Assembly (NCBI GenBank): GCA_009763385.1
Contig: CM019824.1
Location: 156,854,357-156,918,356, forward strand
DNA length: 64,000 nucleotides
Reading direction: 5' to 3'
DNA from: Coix lacryma-jobi var. lacryma-jobi
Taxonomy: Eukaryota; Streptophyta; Magnoliopsida; Poales; Poaceae
The notes beneath the pieces are model-generated. The model searched no databases. It saw only the letters and a program-made list of their open reading frames with translations, and was not told the origin of the DNA. Positions 43,641-54,193 of this stretch are shown here, piece by piece (the first letter of the stretch is position 1; each line of letters opens with the position of its first letter). Position numbers and translations under genes: made by a program.

Positions 43641-46600
43641 ATGACGGAGGTACTCTCCCTTCCCCACTTCCTTGCAAATTTGAGGCCGCGGTCGTGACCT
43701 CCGATTCGGGCGGAATCGCGGTGTCGTTTGGGCTCGCTAGCGATCTACAGGGAAGAACATTTTTGCGGGGCCTGGGTGGTAGTACCCTCTACCTCGCGCG
43801 GTCTTGCCTTCTTTCTCGTGGGTCTCTAGGAATTAGGGTTACTCTGCTTGTGCTTGTACTTGTGGATGATTGGCACTATCGATTGTCTCGGTAGAGTACA
43901 AGGTATGGGCTGTGGCTTTGCGAGACAGAAGAGCAGAGATTTCGGCCCTCTGACAGGGTTCTGTGGTGGTCATAGCATCTGGGCTCTGGTGGTTATGGTG
44001 AAATTATCGATTAGATTTCAGTTGTTGTCGTGAATGCTACCTGCTTCTGAATTATTTGTTCGAAATTTTGAAAAAAAAAGGAAAAGGAATGTATATGCTA
44101 GGCAAATGTGTTGTGCCCACAATGAGTAGTCCCATTCCGAGTAAATGATAATATGCCTATCTCAAAAGAATAACATGGTTCTTTTGCCATTCAAATGTTG
44201 TTTTCAGTCATCTGCTGGCTGTTATGTTGTTAAACCATGTTGTAGAAACATCCATTTGTGCAAATTCGCTTGGGGAATAATGAGTTTTCCTTTGCCTCCC
44301 TTGTTTCAGTATTGGGTGAGCCAAGGAAACAAATGGTGCGACTTCTGTAAGATTTATATAGCGAACAATTCCTTCAGCATCAGGACACATGAACTTGGTA
44401 AGCGCCACAAAGACAATGTCACCCAAAGACTGTCGACAATGCAAAAGGAGAGTGAGAAGAAAGAAAAGGAACAACAGCAAGCTGCCCGAGCCCTACAGCA
44501 GATAGAAGCAGTAAGTTCTCAGATTCACATTTTTTCCCTATTACTATGGTATTATTCAATATCCATTGGTGGTATGCATATAGTTATCTCACAAACTACA
44601 TTCCAAATTATAAAACGTTTTGAATTTTCTAGATACATAGCTTTTGCTATGTACTCCCTCCGTCCACGAAAGAATGAATTCCTAGAATCCGTGCCAGTCA
44701 AACTTTTTAAACTTTGACTAACTTTATAGAAAAAAGTAATAACATCTATGATATAAAATGAACATATTATGAAAATATTCTCTATGATATATCTAATGAT
44801 ACGAATTTGAGATCATCAATCTTAATAGTTTTTTCTAAAAGTTTGGTCAAAGTTTAAAAAGTTTGACTTAGGACAACTCTAGAAATCTATCTATTTGTGG
44901 ACGGAGGGAGTACTTAGATATACACTATGTCTAGATACATAATAAAAGTAATATATATTTAGAAAAGGCCAAAACTTCTAATTTGGAATGGAGGGAGTAG
45001 AGTGCTTTATATACAAAAGACGATATAGTATTCATACAGCTGTAATATGTCCATTTTGGCTTCATGTTGATGTCTTGTGCCTGTTTGTCGTGCTTTAGCA
45101 ATTGGTTCGTGAGCTATGGAAGCATGCCTGATTCATGTTCAACTTCTTTTCCGCTGCAGAAAGCTAAAAAGAGCTATCAAAAGGATTTAGAGAATAGCAA
45201 GAGAAATGTTGATGGAGACACTTCTTCAGCACCTGGAGATGGTTGTGTATGGTTTTACTGTTTTATATTATCAGCAATTCAGTGCATTTTCTAGTACCCT
45301 ATCATGATGCATGGTTTGTATTCTGCTGTCTGTGCTCATCTTTGATGTAATTCTGTATTTCTGTATACAGAATGCACCCACATCAAATATCATCTCCCTT
45401 ATTCTCTTAATTTGAGTGCTGATTAGCTTGCTATGTTACTCTGATACTCCATTTTTTTCCCACCACTGTCGCTAGCTTAACTAAATATACCTCAAACAAT
45501 GATCAAAAGCAGGTAGGAAGCCCAGACTTAAACGCTTCAGCACCTATTTCAGTTAAAATACATGCACCAAGCACTCCTCTTCTAGTATTCCTGGCTTCAC
45601 CCCTGTATATTTTGGACTTCTTCCAAGTTTCCATCGAGCTCACACACTCAGACTTGCATGGTCAACCAAGAAATCCTGATAATTAGCTGACCTGTATCAG
45701 TTTTTTAAGACCTCAATTATTTGGTCTAGAACTTACAAGATTGAATCACCCATTCAAATCCTGACATTACTTTCTGCTGGCCTGGAACTACATCCTTGTG
45801 AGTTGGGCAACATTTATAACAATATCTGAAATAAGTGAATCTTTCTTTTAGAATTTTGTTCTTCACTTAAAATAAATTGTTCATATCTGACCTGGCTTGT
45901 TTATCAATTCTGATTATCTTGTTTATCAATTCTGGTTATCTTCCAATCTTGATATGTTGGCTAGAAGCTAGATTAGTGGATATTAATGACTATGTGCAAG
46001 TACACCTAACTAATTTCTATGAATTATGAAGCATTCTTTGCATAATCCTGATCATATGTTAACTAGAACAAATCATTTTGTCTGAATGTCCCCTTTGTTT
46101 GGTGACATTTCTTCAAATCTGGTTTCTGCAGGATGGGTATTGGACTCGGCATCAGGATATTATCATGACAAATCTACTGGACTTTACTACGATTCAAACT
46201 CTGGCTTCTATTATTCTGATAGTTTAGGTAATTCCTTTTGTAATGTTCTGTTTTGTATTTGTCCAAGCTGGGTTTTCCTTTTTCATGTATTGATATTTAT
46301 GTTTGTATATGAGCAGGCAAGTGGGTTACTCAAGAAGAGGCATACAAGTCTGTGCAAAGTTCCATTGGTCAATCCTCAACTTCGCAAACAAAAGCTCCTG
46401 CTGTGGAAACGGCTGTTCCCGCTATTAAAGGAGGTCCAGCTCCAGGTCGGGTAGTCACAAAACCATTGAACCCAATGAGACCTATTAAGGGCACTTCTGC
46501 TCCATCTGTTGTTGCTGTTAACAAGAGGAAGAGGGAGGATGGCAAGCCCAAGGTGATCTCCAAGGAGGAAGAAGTGGCCCTCAAAGCACGGGAAGCAGCG

Positions 46601-46657
46601 AGGAAGAGAATGGAGGATAGAGAGAAGCCGCTGATGGGATTATACAAAACCTACTAA
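43641..46657 (+). CDS. ZOP1: ZOP1-like pre-mRNA splicing factor (U1-type zinc finger and OCRE domain)
   Basis: Five exons: 43641-43649, 44310-44510, 45160-45241, 46132-46227, 46317-46657, giving 242 aa. After MTEYWVSQGNKW, the zinc finger is C-x2-C (CDFC, residues 14-17) with histidines in HELGKRH (about 30-36), the matrin/U1-C type. A Glu/Lys/Gln-rich coiled coil follows (about 45-95). The OCRE-like aromatic repeats (SGYYHDKSTGLYYDSNSGFYYSD, split here) lie at about 105-130, followed by KWVTQEEAY. The tail is basic (KRKREDGKPK) and ends MGLYKTY. This matches Arabidopsis ZOP1, a nuclear splicing factor also linked to RNA-directed DNA methylation; human WBP4 shares the N-terminal finger. The 3-codon first exon is fixed by the ATG and a GT donor, with GCCGCCATG as context. 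Confidence 0.9.
44597..44999. mobile_element. Stowaway MITE (outer) in ZOP1-like intron 2
   Basis: Ends CTACATTCCAAATTATAAAAC and the complement of CTTCTAATTTGGAATGGAGG; the halves are separated by the MITE at 44652-44912. Confidence 0.8.
44652..44912. mobile_element. Stowaway MITE (inner, nested)
   Basis: Near-perfect ends TACTCCCTCCGTCCAC and GTGGACGGAGGGAGTA. It lies inside the older MITE, so this is a MITE-in-MITE nest. Confidence 0.88.
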
Positions 46658-47140
46658 GTCTTGTCCTTGCCAAACTAGTCTTCCTCCATATGGGCTTGCC
46701 AATTACAGTGTGATGTTGTAAAAGAGAAAAAAAACTACCCGAACACATCTTTCTCAGAAAGAATGCTGGTAATGGTGTGGCACTGGATTTCAGAGCTCTT
46801 CTGCATCAGCAATGTGAGTCCACGCCGTATAATACCTCATCAATGGTTCTGGAGTGCACCGAGTGCTTTTTGAATCATGTAAAAGGATCTGTTCATTGTT
46901 TTTTACGCGGATGGTGTCATATACTGTGAAATGAGGACATGGTGACCGTTCTCAAGATGTTCAATAGTGTATGTTTCTGTGCTGCTCGACAACTGAGGCA
47001 GTATTGGCCGAGTTGGCTCTGACTGAACGAAAGCACTTCCAGAAAATTATTTATAGAAGAGAATAAATGCCTCCAGGCTCCAGCATGTGGACTAGTGTCC
47101 TGCATGGGTTAGCCCAACAATGCAATACACAATCTCTATC
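46658..47140 (+). other. 3' untranslated and downstream region of the ZOP1-like gene
   Basis: No further open frame with a recognised domain. The last 50 bases (ACAATGCAATACACAATCTC...TAGCA) could be the end of a Copia LTR because a primer-binding-site-like sequence follows. Confidence 0.5.
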
Positions 47141-47144
47141 TAGC

Positions 47145-49125
47145 ATGGTATCAAGCTAGGTCTTCTTCTCTCCCTCCCTCTCCCAGCCGGCGCCGCCACC
47201 TCCTCTCCAGTCGCTGGTGCCGCCGCCGTCTCCATGGCCGGCGGTTTGGAGCTCCCTCCCCTTTCCCACTACTTCCAGGTCTTCCCTCCCCTCCCTCATT
47301 CCCTCTCCTGGGCGCGCGTGGAGGCTCCCTATCCTGTCGCCGCCGCCCTGCATGTCGGCGCAGAGAACAACACGGTCGTCGCCGCTTCCTGGCGCGCCCG
47401 GTGCAGGCGACGGCTCCGACGCCCCGGTCGCCCTCCCTCCGCCCGCCCCGCCTCCTCCTCCAACCTCCGGCGCGGGCGCTCACGAGCCACCTCCGCCGCC
47501 AACCCTGCAGGGCGCGCAGGGCCGCTAGCTTCCTCCGTCGCCGCCCCTGCACCACGTCTGCCCCGCAGCTTCTTCCTGGCGCCCCCACGTCCGTGCGCAG
47601 CCTCTGCCTAGAGGCCGCCATCCACCTCCGCCTCCAACCCTTTCTCCTTCGGGCCAGCAGGGCAGGATGTTGGGTGCGGTCAACCCTCTGGTCGCTGGCT
47701 TGGACGGCCAGTGGCATCTCACCCCCGATGTGACCCTCGCTGCTGCCCTCGTCGCGGCCCGCGCAGCTGCCGCAGTGGGCCAGACGCGCGTCCGTGCTGC
47801 TGCTCTAGCCTGGGAGCGCGAGCGAGATGCGGCCGATGCCCTCGCTCGCCGCATCACTGAGGCGGAGCAGCTCCTCGTCCTCCCCGTCCACCACGACGTC
47901 AGCGCCACATACTCCGGCTCGACTGCTCCCCGTTCGTTGACTACAACGGTCCTCTAGCATGATTTGGCCAATCCGCTCGTGGCGCAGCTGCACTTCCAGG
48001 CCGGTGGTGTCCAAAACATCCGGAGTCTGGTTCCAGTCGTCCTGGAGCCTGAGTCGCCCTCCTACGCTCGTTGGTGGGACCTGGTCCTCCTCACTCTCTG
48101 TCGCTACGCCCTCGACGACCACGTCCTCCTCGACGCTCTGGCTACAGCTCAGACACCTGCCTGGCTGCGGCTCGACAACATCGTCCTCTCCCGGATCTTC
48201 GGCACGATCTCCCTCGACCTTCACGACCTGGTCCGCAACACCCCTGATGCTCGATGGGCGTGGTTGGCTCTCGAGGGGCAGTTCCTAGGCAACGCCGAGG
48301 CCCAAGCCCTGCGCCTCGATGCGAGCTTCCACACCTTCGTCCAGGGTGACCTCTCCGTGGGCGAGTTCTGCCGTCGCATGAAGGGGATGGCTGACTCTCT
48401 GGGTGACCTTGGTTGTCCCGTGGACGACATGATCTTGGTCCTCAACGTCCTCCGCGACCTCAGTGACCGCTACGGCCACCTACGGACCTGGATCACCCAG
48501 CAGCGACCCTTCCCCTCCTTTCTGCAGGTCCGTGACGACCTTGTCATGAAAGAGCTCACTCAAGGCATCCAGCCTGATTCTCACTCCGCTTCGGGATCCT
48601 CGTCTTCCTTGACCGCTTTGGCTGCCACTCCTCCGCGTTCGTCTGCACCGCCTGTGTCGTCTCTTCTGGGTCCTCCTCCCGGGCCGAGCAGGAGTGGGGG
48701 GGGCATGGCGGTCATTGTCGACGTGGAGGGGGACGTGGTGCGGGGCCTGGTTGTGGGACCGCTCTGGCACCTCCTCGGGGTGCACCCTAGCCTTCCTTCC
48801 ATAACCCGTGGTCAGGGCGCATCTTCAGGCGGCCCTTCCAAGCGGCTGGTGGCGAGCCCCGTGCACCAGCGACCATGCTCGCGGGTGTCGTCCCTATCAC
48901 AGTTCTGTTCCCGGCGTCGTGGACTACGCCTGCGGTGGCAGCCCCTCCACTTCAGTCGTTGTGGGCTCCATCTGCCGGGACGCCCGGGCCCGTCGGTTGG
49001 GACCCGACGGCCTTGGCCCGCTCCTTCAGCACCATGACCCTCACTCCACCAGTCGGCCATGACTGGATCGCCGACTCGGGGGGCACGTTGCATACCACTC
49101 CTGACCCTGGTATACTCTCCTCCGT
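47145..49125 (+). pseudogene. Ty1/Copia leader, gag and start of protease, broken
   Basis: TGGTATCAAGCTAGGT near 47145-47160 resembles an initiator-Met primer site. A GC-rich leader follows, then gag from about 47667: VQNIRSLVPVV, YARWWDLVLLTLCRYALDDHVL, WLRLDNIVLSRIFGTI, typical of plant Copia gag. A TAG at 47955-47957 interrupts it. The frame is lost in a run of eight G near 48696-48703. The protease start DWIADSGGTLHTTPDPGILSSV appears in another frame at about 49060-49125, where similarity stops. RT and integrase are absent. Confidence 0.82.
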
Positions 49126-49360
49126 TTGTCGACGAAATATCGCCGATAGTCCACCTAGGGGTATGCCCAAGGTGGTAGATTAGAGGGGAAGGTGCGCAAG
49201 ACGACGACCCAGACGTTGACGCAAGGCAAAAGTAGATGAACACAGAGGTTTATCCAGGTTCGGGCCGCTAGGTTAGCGTAATACCCTACGTCCCGCGTCA
49301 AGTTATATTGATTGGATCTAGCTTGTGACCTGTGACCTAGGATCTGTTGTCTATGATCTG
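49126..49360. mobile_element. LTR-like fragment, probably Gypsy
   Basis: It starts near TGTCGACGAAATATCG, exactly where Copia protease similarity ends. It carries GAGGTTTATCCAGGTTCGGGCC and CCCTACGTCC, motifs also present in the LTR of the intronic element (ATTTATCCTGGTTCGGGC, CCCTACGTCC). It is partial; no second LTR is seen. Confidence 0.5.
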
Positions 49361-49576
49361 TTGTTGTAAGGACCTGTGTGGCCTAGAGGGGGGTGAATAG
49401 GCCTGTCAAAAATCACAGCTCAAAACTTAATTAGATAAGCCCGGCACTACCGCTCTGTGCCCGGCACTGCCGGCCTCAGCCCGGTACTGCCGCGCAGAGT
49501 AGAACCTGAGACTGCAATTCGAAATCCAGCCACAGCAAACTGATTCTATATGAATGGAAATGCTACAACAAGTTTC
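49361..49576. mobile_element. Copia LTR fragment
   Basis: GGCCTAGAGGGGGGTGAATAGG is a common start region of grass Copia LTRs (compare ACAAAGGCAACCAGAGGGGG in Copia B). Three CCCGGCACTGCCG-like repeats follow. It is cut at 49577 by the CACTA terminus. Confidence 0.55.
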
Positions 49577-49875
49577 CACTACTAGGGAAGTGGTCATCAA
49601 TGACGCTCCACTTTCGTCACCGAATAGTCCAAAATTGTCACAAAGTTTATTCTGTGACGAATTAGTGACGATAAAAATTTCATCATGGATCGAGCGTCAT
49701 AGATTAAACTATGACGAAATAAGAATTTTTTGTCACTGAATGGAATTCATTCAATGACGAAATAGCCATCGTCATTGAATGAAATTCATTCAATGACGAA
49801 CTCTATTCATCACTGATGTGGTCTTGTTTTCGTCATAGCATGTCGCTCCGTTAGACTGCCAAACGCCTTTTGCCA

Positions 49876-50105
49876 CGGTGGCTGCTGACGTGGATGACCA
49901 CGTTGGCGGATGACATGGACGACCACGTGGGCGGATGACGTGGACTGCCACGTGGGCGGATGACATGGACCGCCACGTTGCCGATGACGTGGACCGCCAC
50001 GTTGCCGATGACGTGGACAACCACGTGGCCGATGACGTGGACTACCACGTGGCGGACGACGTGGACTACCTTGTGTCGCTTGCCTGTACTGCCACGTGTC
50101 TATTT
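49876..50105. repeat. CACTA minisatellite of about 25 bp with ACGTGG/CCACGT cores
   Basis: About nine units of the form GATGACGTGGAC-nn-CCACGTKGSC. Each unit contains an inverted ACGTGG...CCACGT pair (G-box-like). It lies between the subterminal repeats and the solo LTR; more CCACGTG copies follow at 53828 and 53853. Confidence 0.88.
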
Positions 50106-50118
50106 TCTATGGGACCAC

Positions 50119-53100
50119 TGTGACACCCCAATTTTAAGAACAAAATTGGAGCACAATATATGTATGCCAGGATCAATTTTCATACATATATCCACATCAT
50201 AGTAAATATCAAAACAATGCTTTATTAATATATCGAACTTTATTACAAAAATGACCCTCGGGTCTAAAAGAAAAGTACAGACTCTCAGTCTAACTCTAAT
50301 GTAGACTCTGATGTAGACTCGCGGAAACTGGACACCATCTCCACAGGAAGGTCGACCGGGGGCTGCGCCATCCTAGTACAAGTCGTCTGGGTCGTATCCA
50401 CCGTCTTCTAGGTACTCCTGCTCCGCGTCGTAGACTCCAATGTCTGGGTGGGGTAGCAGGGGGGACAAAGAGGAAGGGTGAGTACATCGAAATGTACTCC
50501 GCAAGTGTAGGAAATAAATGCTTATGAGGCTATTAACAAAGGTAGGCTGACTCTGTTTGACTCAAGCGCCTAAAGCAACACATTCTATTAAATCCTATTA
50601 ATCCTATGCACCTATTTACTAGGTTATAACCACAGTCTCCATCTGTAACAGAACCACACTCGGAGTCGCACCGAGCAAACCACACTCGGAGTCACACCGA
50701 GCAACCAACACTTGGAGTCACACCAAGCAACCGCACTTGGAGTCACACCAAGTACCCACACCTGAAGTCCATCAGGCAAACCACACCTGAAGTCCATCAG
50801 ATGACCCGAACTAGGTCGTTACAAGGAGTCCTATGTGTATTAGTTCCACACGTCACGACATAGAGAGCTACCTTCCGTAATAACTCCAGGTCTGCGCTCG
50901 AGCCTGGGAGTCACTCCCGTACCAAGCAGTAACCCGCGTAGAAGAAGCCTCTGTACCCATGTCATATGAGACTAATAACCACATAAGGCTTCTCTAACGA
51001 ACTAGAACCAACCCACCAACTAATCTCGAAGAAGTCCAAGCCGCTCGTGACCGTGAGCACGGCTGATATATCAGTTTTACACTCTGCAGAGGTTGCACAT
51101 CGTTACCCATGAGTCGTGCAGATCCCGTCACGCTAAACACTGCCGAGGTGCATAGCGGGTTGCACTGCAAGGCCTTTACAAAGCCCCTCCAAGCCTGTGT
51201 TACACGTACTCTAAGGTTTCATCCCCGTACATAAGTCAGCGACCCCAGGGACCCCCTCTTGAGCCACTAAACAAACCCCGTGTAGCATAACTCGGAGGAA
51301 ACTAATTAATTAGCCAAGTCCAGCCCATCCAGATCTCATGGCTGCGCTGTTAAGCCGGGTTACATGCTCCGAGAACCGGGTCCTAGGGATCTAGGCAGGA
51401 TAATCTAGCACGAGCCCAGAACCAAAAACCAAATACAGCTGCCGAGTCGCACGGCACAAAAACCACCAGTACGGTCCATCCTGCCGGATTTACCTACTCA
51501 CCATACTACTCATTACCAGTCCACATGTTCCACAGATCATTAATCAGAATTAATTATAATAACCATCCCAACCCAAGACAGCAAGGCTAAGCATGACTTC
51601 TACCCAATCCATTCCAAACCAGGCGACAAGGATAATATAAACAAGTTCTAGTAAACCTTAACATGGGATTCAGTATTAAGACACTGCATGCAACTACTGG
51701 ATCTAACTACTCTAACTCAAAATAAAATAAATACGGGAGCAATATGAGCAAGGACACTTGCCTTCGGGCTGGGTCGAATCAACGGAGACGAAGGCTGGAT
51801 TCTGGGGTTCCGTGTAGCTCGCACTCGCTGGATCAAGCATCATCACATGGCCCAAACAAACATATAAGCAACAGTACACCATACAGTAGGAAAACAGAAC
51901 GTAAACAGATCTACTGCGTAGAGCTCGACGAGACAAACCTAACGCAAGTTGAACGGGTCAAATCAGAGTTAAAACGCAAAAGTTATAAGCATTTGAAGTT
52001 CAGGGGCAAAACTGTAATTAGATTGAACTCTTTTCCGTAATTTAAATAAATCAAAAACTGAAATTGAGAACGGACTGAACTAGGCCTCATTTAGAGAAAA
52101 GTACAGGGACCAGTGTGCAAGTTCCGCGAGACTCAATCAACAGGGAAGTTGGACTGCGGGTTTATTCCAAGGAAATCCAAGGGCTTCTGCGCAAAAAGAT
52201 CGGGCCGGCGACTACTGCGCTGTGAACCTGGTCCGCGGCCCGTGGACCAGCGACTAGTGCACCATGGTCTATCATGGACCACCGGGACTGCGCCTCATTT
52301 ATAGGGAACTGCAAGGGCTTGATCGCAAGAATTTCAAGACTCAGGAAACAGGGCTATAGGACGGCGGGTTTATTCAGAAAAACCTCAAGGGGCTTCCTGC
52401 GAAGATGGCGCTGACGCGGTGCTGCAGCTGACGCGACGCTGGCGTGGCGCTGACGGCGTGCCATGCGGCCGTGCGTGATTGGGTGCGGTGCACCACGCGG
52501 CTGTGGACCGATGACGCGGCCGAAAAGGAGCCGGGTGCACGGATCTGTAGACTCGGCGCATACCGGTTCAGGACACGATCTAATCAGGGCCGTGGGTTTT
52601 CAGATGGACGGTGGAGGATGGATGAGGAGGGCACTGGCGGCGCCGGTGAGACCCTGCGCGGCGGCGCCATTACCCCTGCGGCGGCGCCATAACTGGGCAC
52701 GCCGGCGCTCTTGAGGAGGACCCTACGGTGTGGTAGAGAGGTTGGGAAAGGGTGCAAAGGAGAGAGGAGCTCACCAAGGTTCGTTTGGCGCGGTCCTCGA
52801 TGTCCGGAGTGTGCCGAGGAGAGAGGGGACGATAGCGGCCGTGCGACGGCTCCGACGAGTTCGGGAAACGGTGGTGCGGCCGCCGATGTATGCGGAGGGT
52901 GGTCCTCCGGTTGCGGCTTGCCTCTGAGAGCTCGAGGATGAGGCCCTTGACGCCGGTCGATGTACAGAGGAGGACGAGTAGTGCCGCGTCGGATCCTTCC
53001 GGTGAGGATCTAGGGTGGTGTGCTGGGTTTTTGGGGAAGATACCGGGGAGAGTAGCGTGGCTGGGTGCAAGCGCGGGGTGCGAAACCCTAATGGAGCACC

Positions 53101-53827
53101 TTATAGGACCCAGGGAGGAGGGGTTGTGCGGTGGGGAAGACCCTGGCGGCGCACAGGTGACGGACCGTTCGCGGGTGATGCGGAGGGAGACCGATGGGTT
53201 GTTGAAGATGGGTCCGACAGACGGGCCCCGCCTGGCAGCGATAGAGGGAGAGGTGCTCGCGGCTGCAGCGCGGGAGAGAGGGAGCACGCGGGCCGCTCGG
53301 CGCGGGAGTGGGCCGGCGGAACTTGGCCGCTCGCCCGGTGCGGGCCTGGCCCAGTGCGGAGAGGGGAGGGGAGCAGGCCGGCGGAGGCGGCCTATGGAGG
53401 GAGAGGAAAGGGAGGAGGGCTGGGCCGGTTTGAGTAGAAAAGAGAGGATGAGGCCCTTTGCCAATCCTTTTCCTTTTTCTTGGTTTCTTTTCTTTTGCAA
53501 ACTTTGTAAATTCTTTTCAAATTCAAATTCTTTTGAAATCAAAATCATTTTGAAATACTTTTTGGAATTATTTTCCCTGTGTTTTGAAAATAAAACTTTG
53601 AGTTTGAAACTTTATAAAACTTTTATAAACCTTTTATTTATTTTCTAAATAGAATAAATTCGAATCGCCCTATTCGGGTTTAATAAAATCTTTTTCACCC
53701 AATAAAAATTATGCATCGGCATGAATGCAACAAACATCTGGTTAGGATTTTCCTCCATCTAGGATTTTGGTCATTTCTTAATTAAATTCTAATTTATTTT
53801 AATTAATTAAACACCCGGGGTGTTACA
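50119..53827. mobile_element. Solo LTR of a large LTR retrotransposon (3.7 kb)
   Basis: TGTGACACCCC at the left end, GGGGTGTTACA at the right, flanked by the 5-bp duplication ACCAC (50114-50118, 53828-53832). No internal coding domains or second LTR copy were found, so it is best read as a solo LTR formed by LTR recombination. GC-rich open frames at 52.4-53.5 kb show no domains. It lies inside the CACTA element and must be younger than it. The superfamily is probably Gypsy because of LTR size, but this is an inference. Confidence 0.78.
50650..50810. repeat. Six tandem 26-bp units each with a small hairpin
   Basis: Units read ACACTCGGAGTCACACCGAGCA, ACACTTGGAGTCACACCAAG and ACACCTGAAGTCCATCAGG. 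The arms change together: CTCGG/CCGAG, CTTGG/CCAAG, CCTGA/TCAGG. Confidence 0.85.
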
Positions 53828-53832
53828 ACCAC

Positions 53833-54193
53833 GTGGTGTTGTACCATTAGGCCACGTGTCGCGCTATGGTTGCTTCTCATTTTCGTCACAGATCATATCA
53901 CATCATCACAGAATAAAATATTTAATCATCACAGAATGAGCTGTTCGGCACAGGTGGCCATGCTGATTTCATAACAAAATGCAAATAATATTTATATCAC
54001 CAGCAGCTAGCAGATCCAAGATTCTAATTACCAAACAACTTAATCAACACTAAACTCAGTTCACCAGCAACTAAACTCGGTTCACCAACATTACTAAACT
54101 TAAGTGTTAAACAAAATGACCAGCAAACATAAGGATTCCATAAACATAACCACAACACCTATAGTTTCTGGTCATGCCAACCACCAGCAACGT
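53833..54193 (-). other. CACTA subterminal region and 3' UTR of the TNP1-type gene
   Basis: TTCGTCACAG and ATCACAGAAT-type repeats (53880-53940) continue the subterminal set found before the solo LTR. No gene. Confidence 0.65.

Noticed and set aside
49876..50810. CRISPR-like regular repeats
   Set aside because: The repeats have no unique spacers of constant size, the genome is a plant, and there are no cas genes; they are minisatellites in transposons.
52444..53648. Open frames of up to 292 codons in the GC-rich part of the solo LTR
   Set aside because: Low-complexity translations in overlapping frames on both strands; no splice structure or domain.
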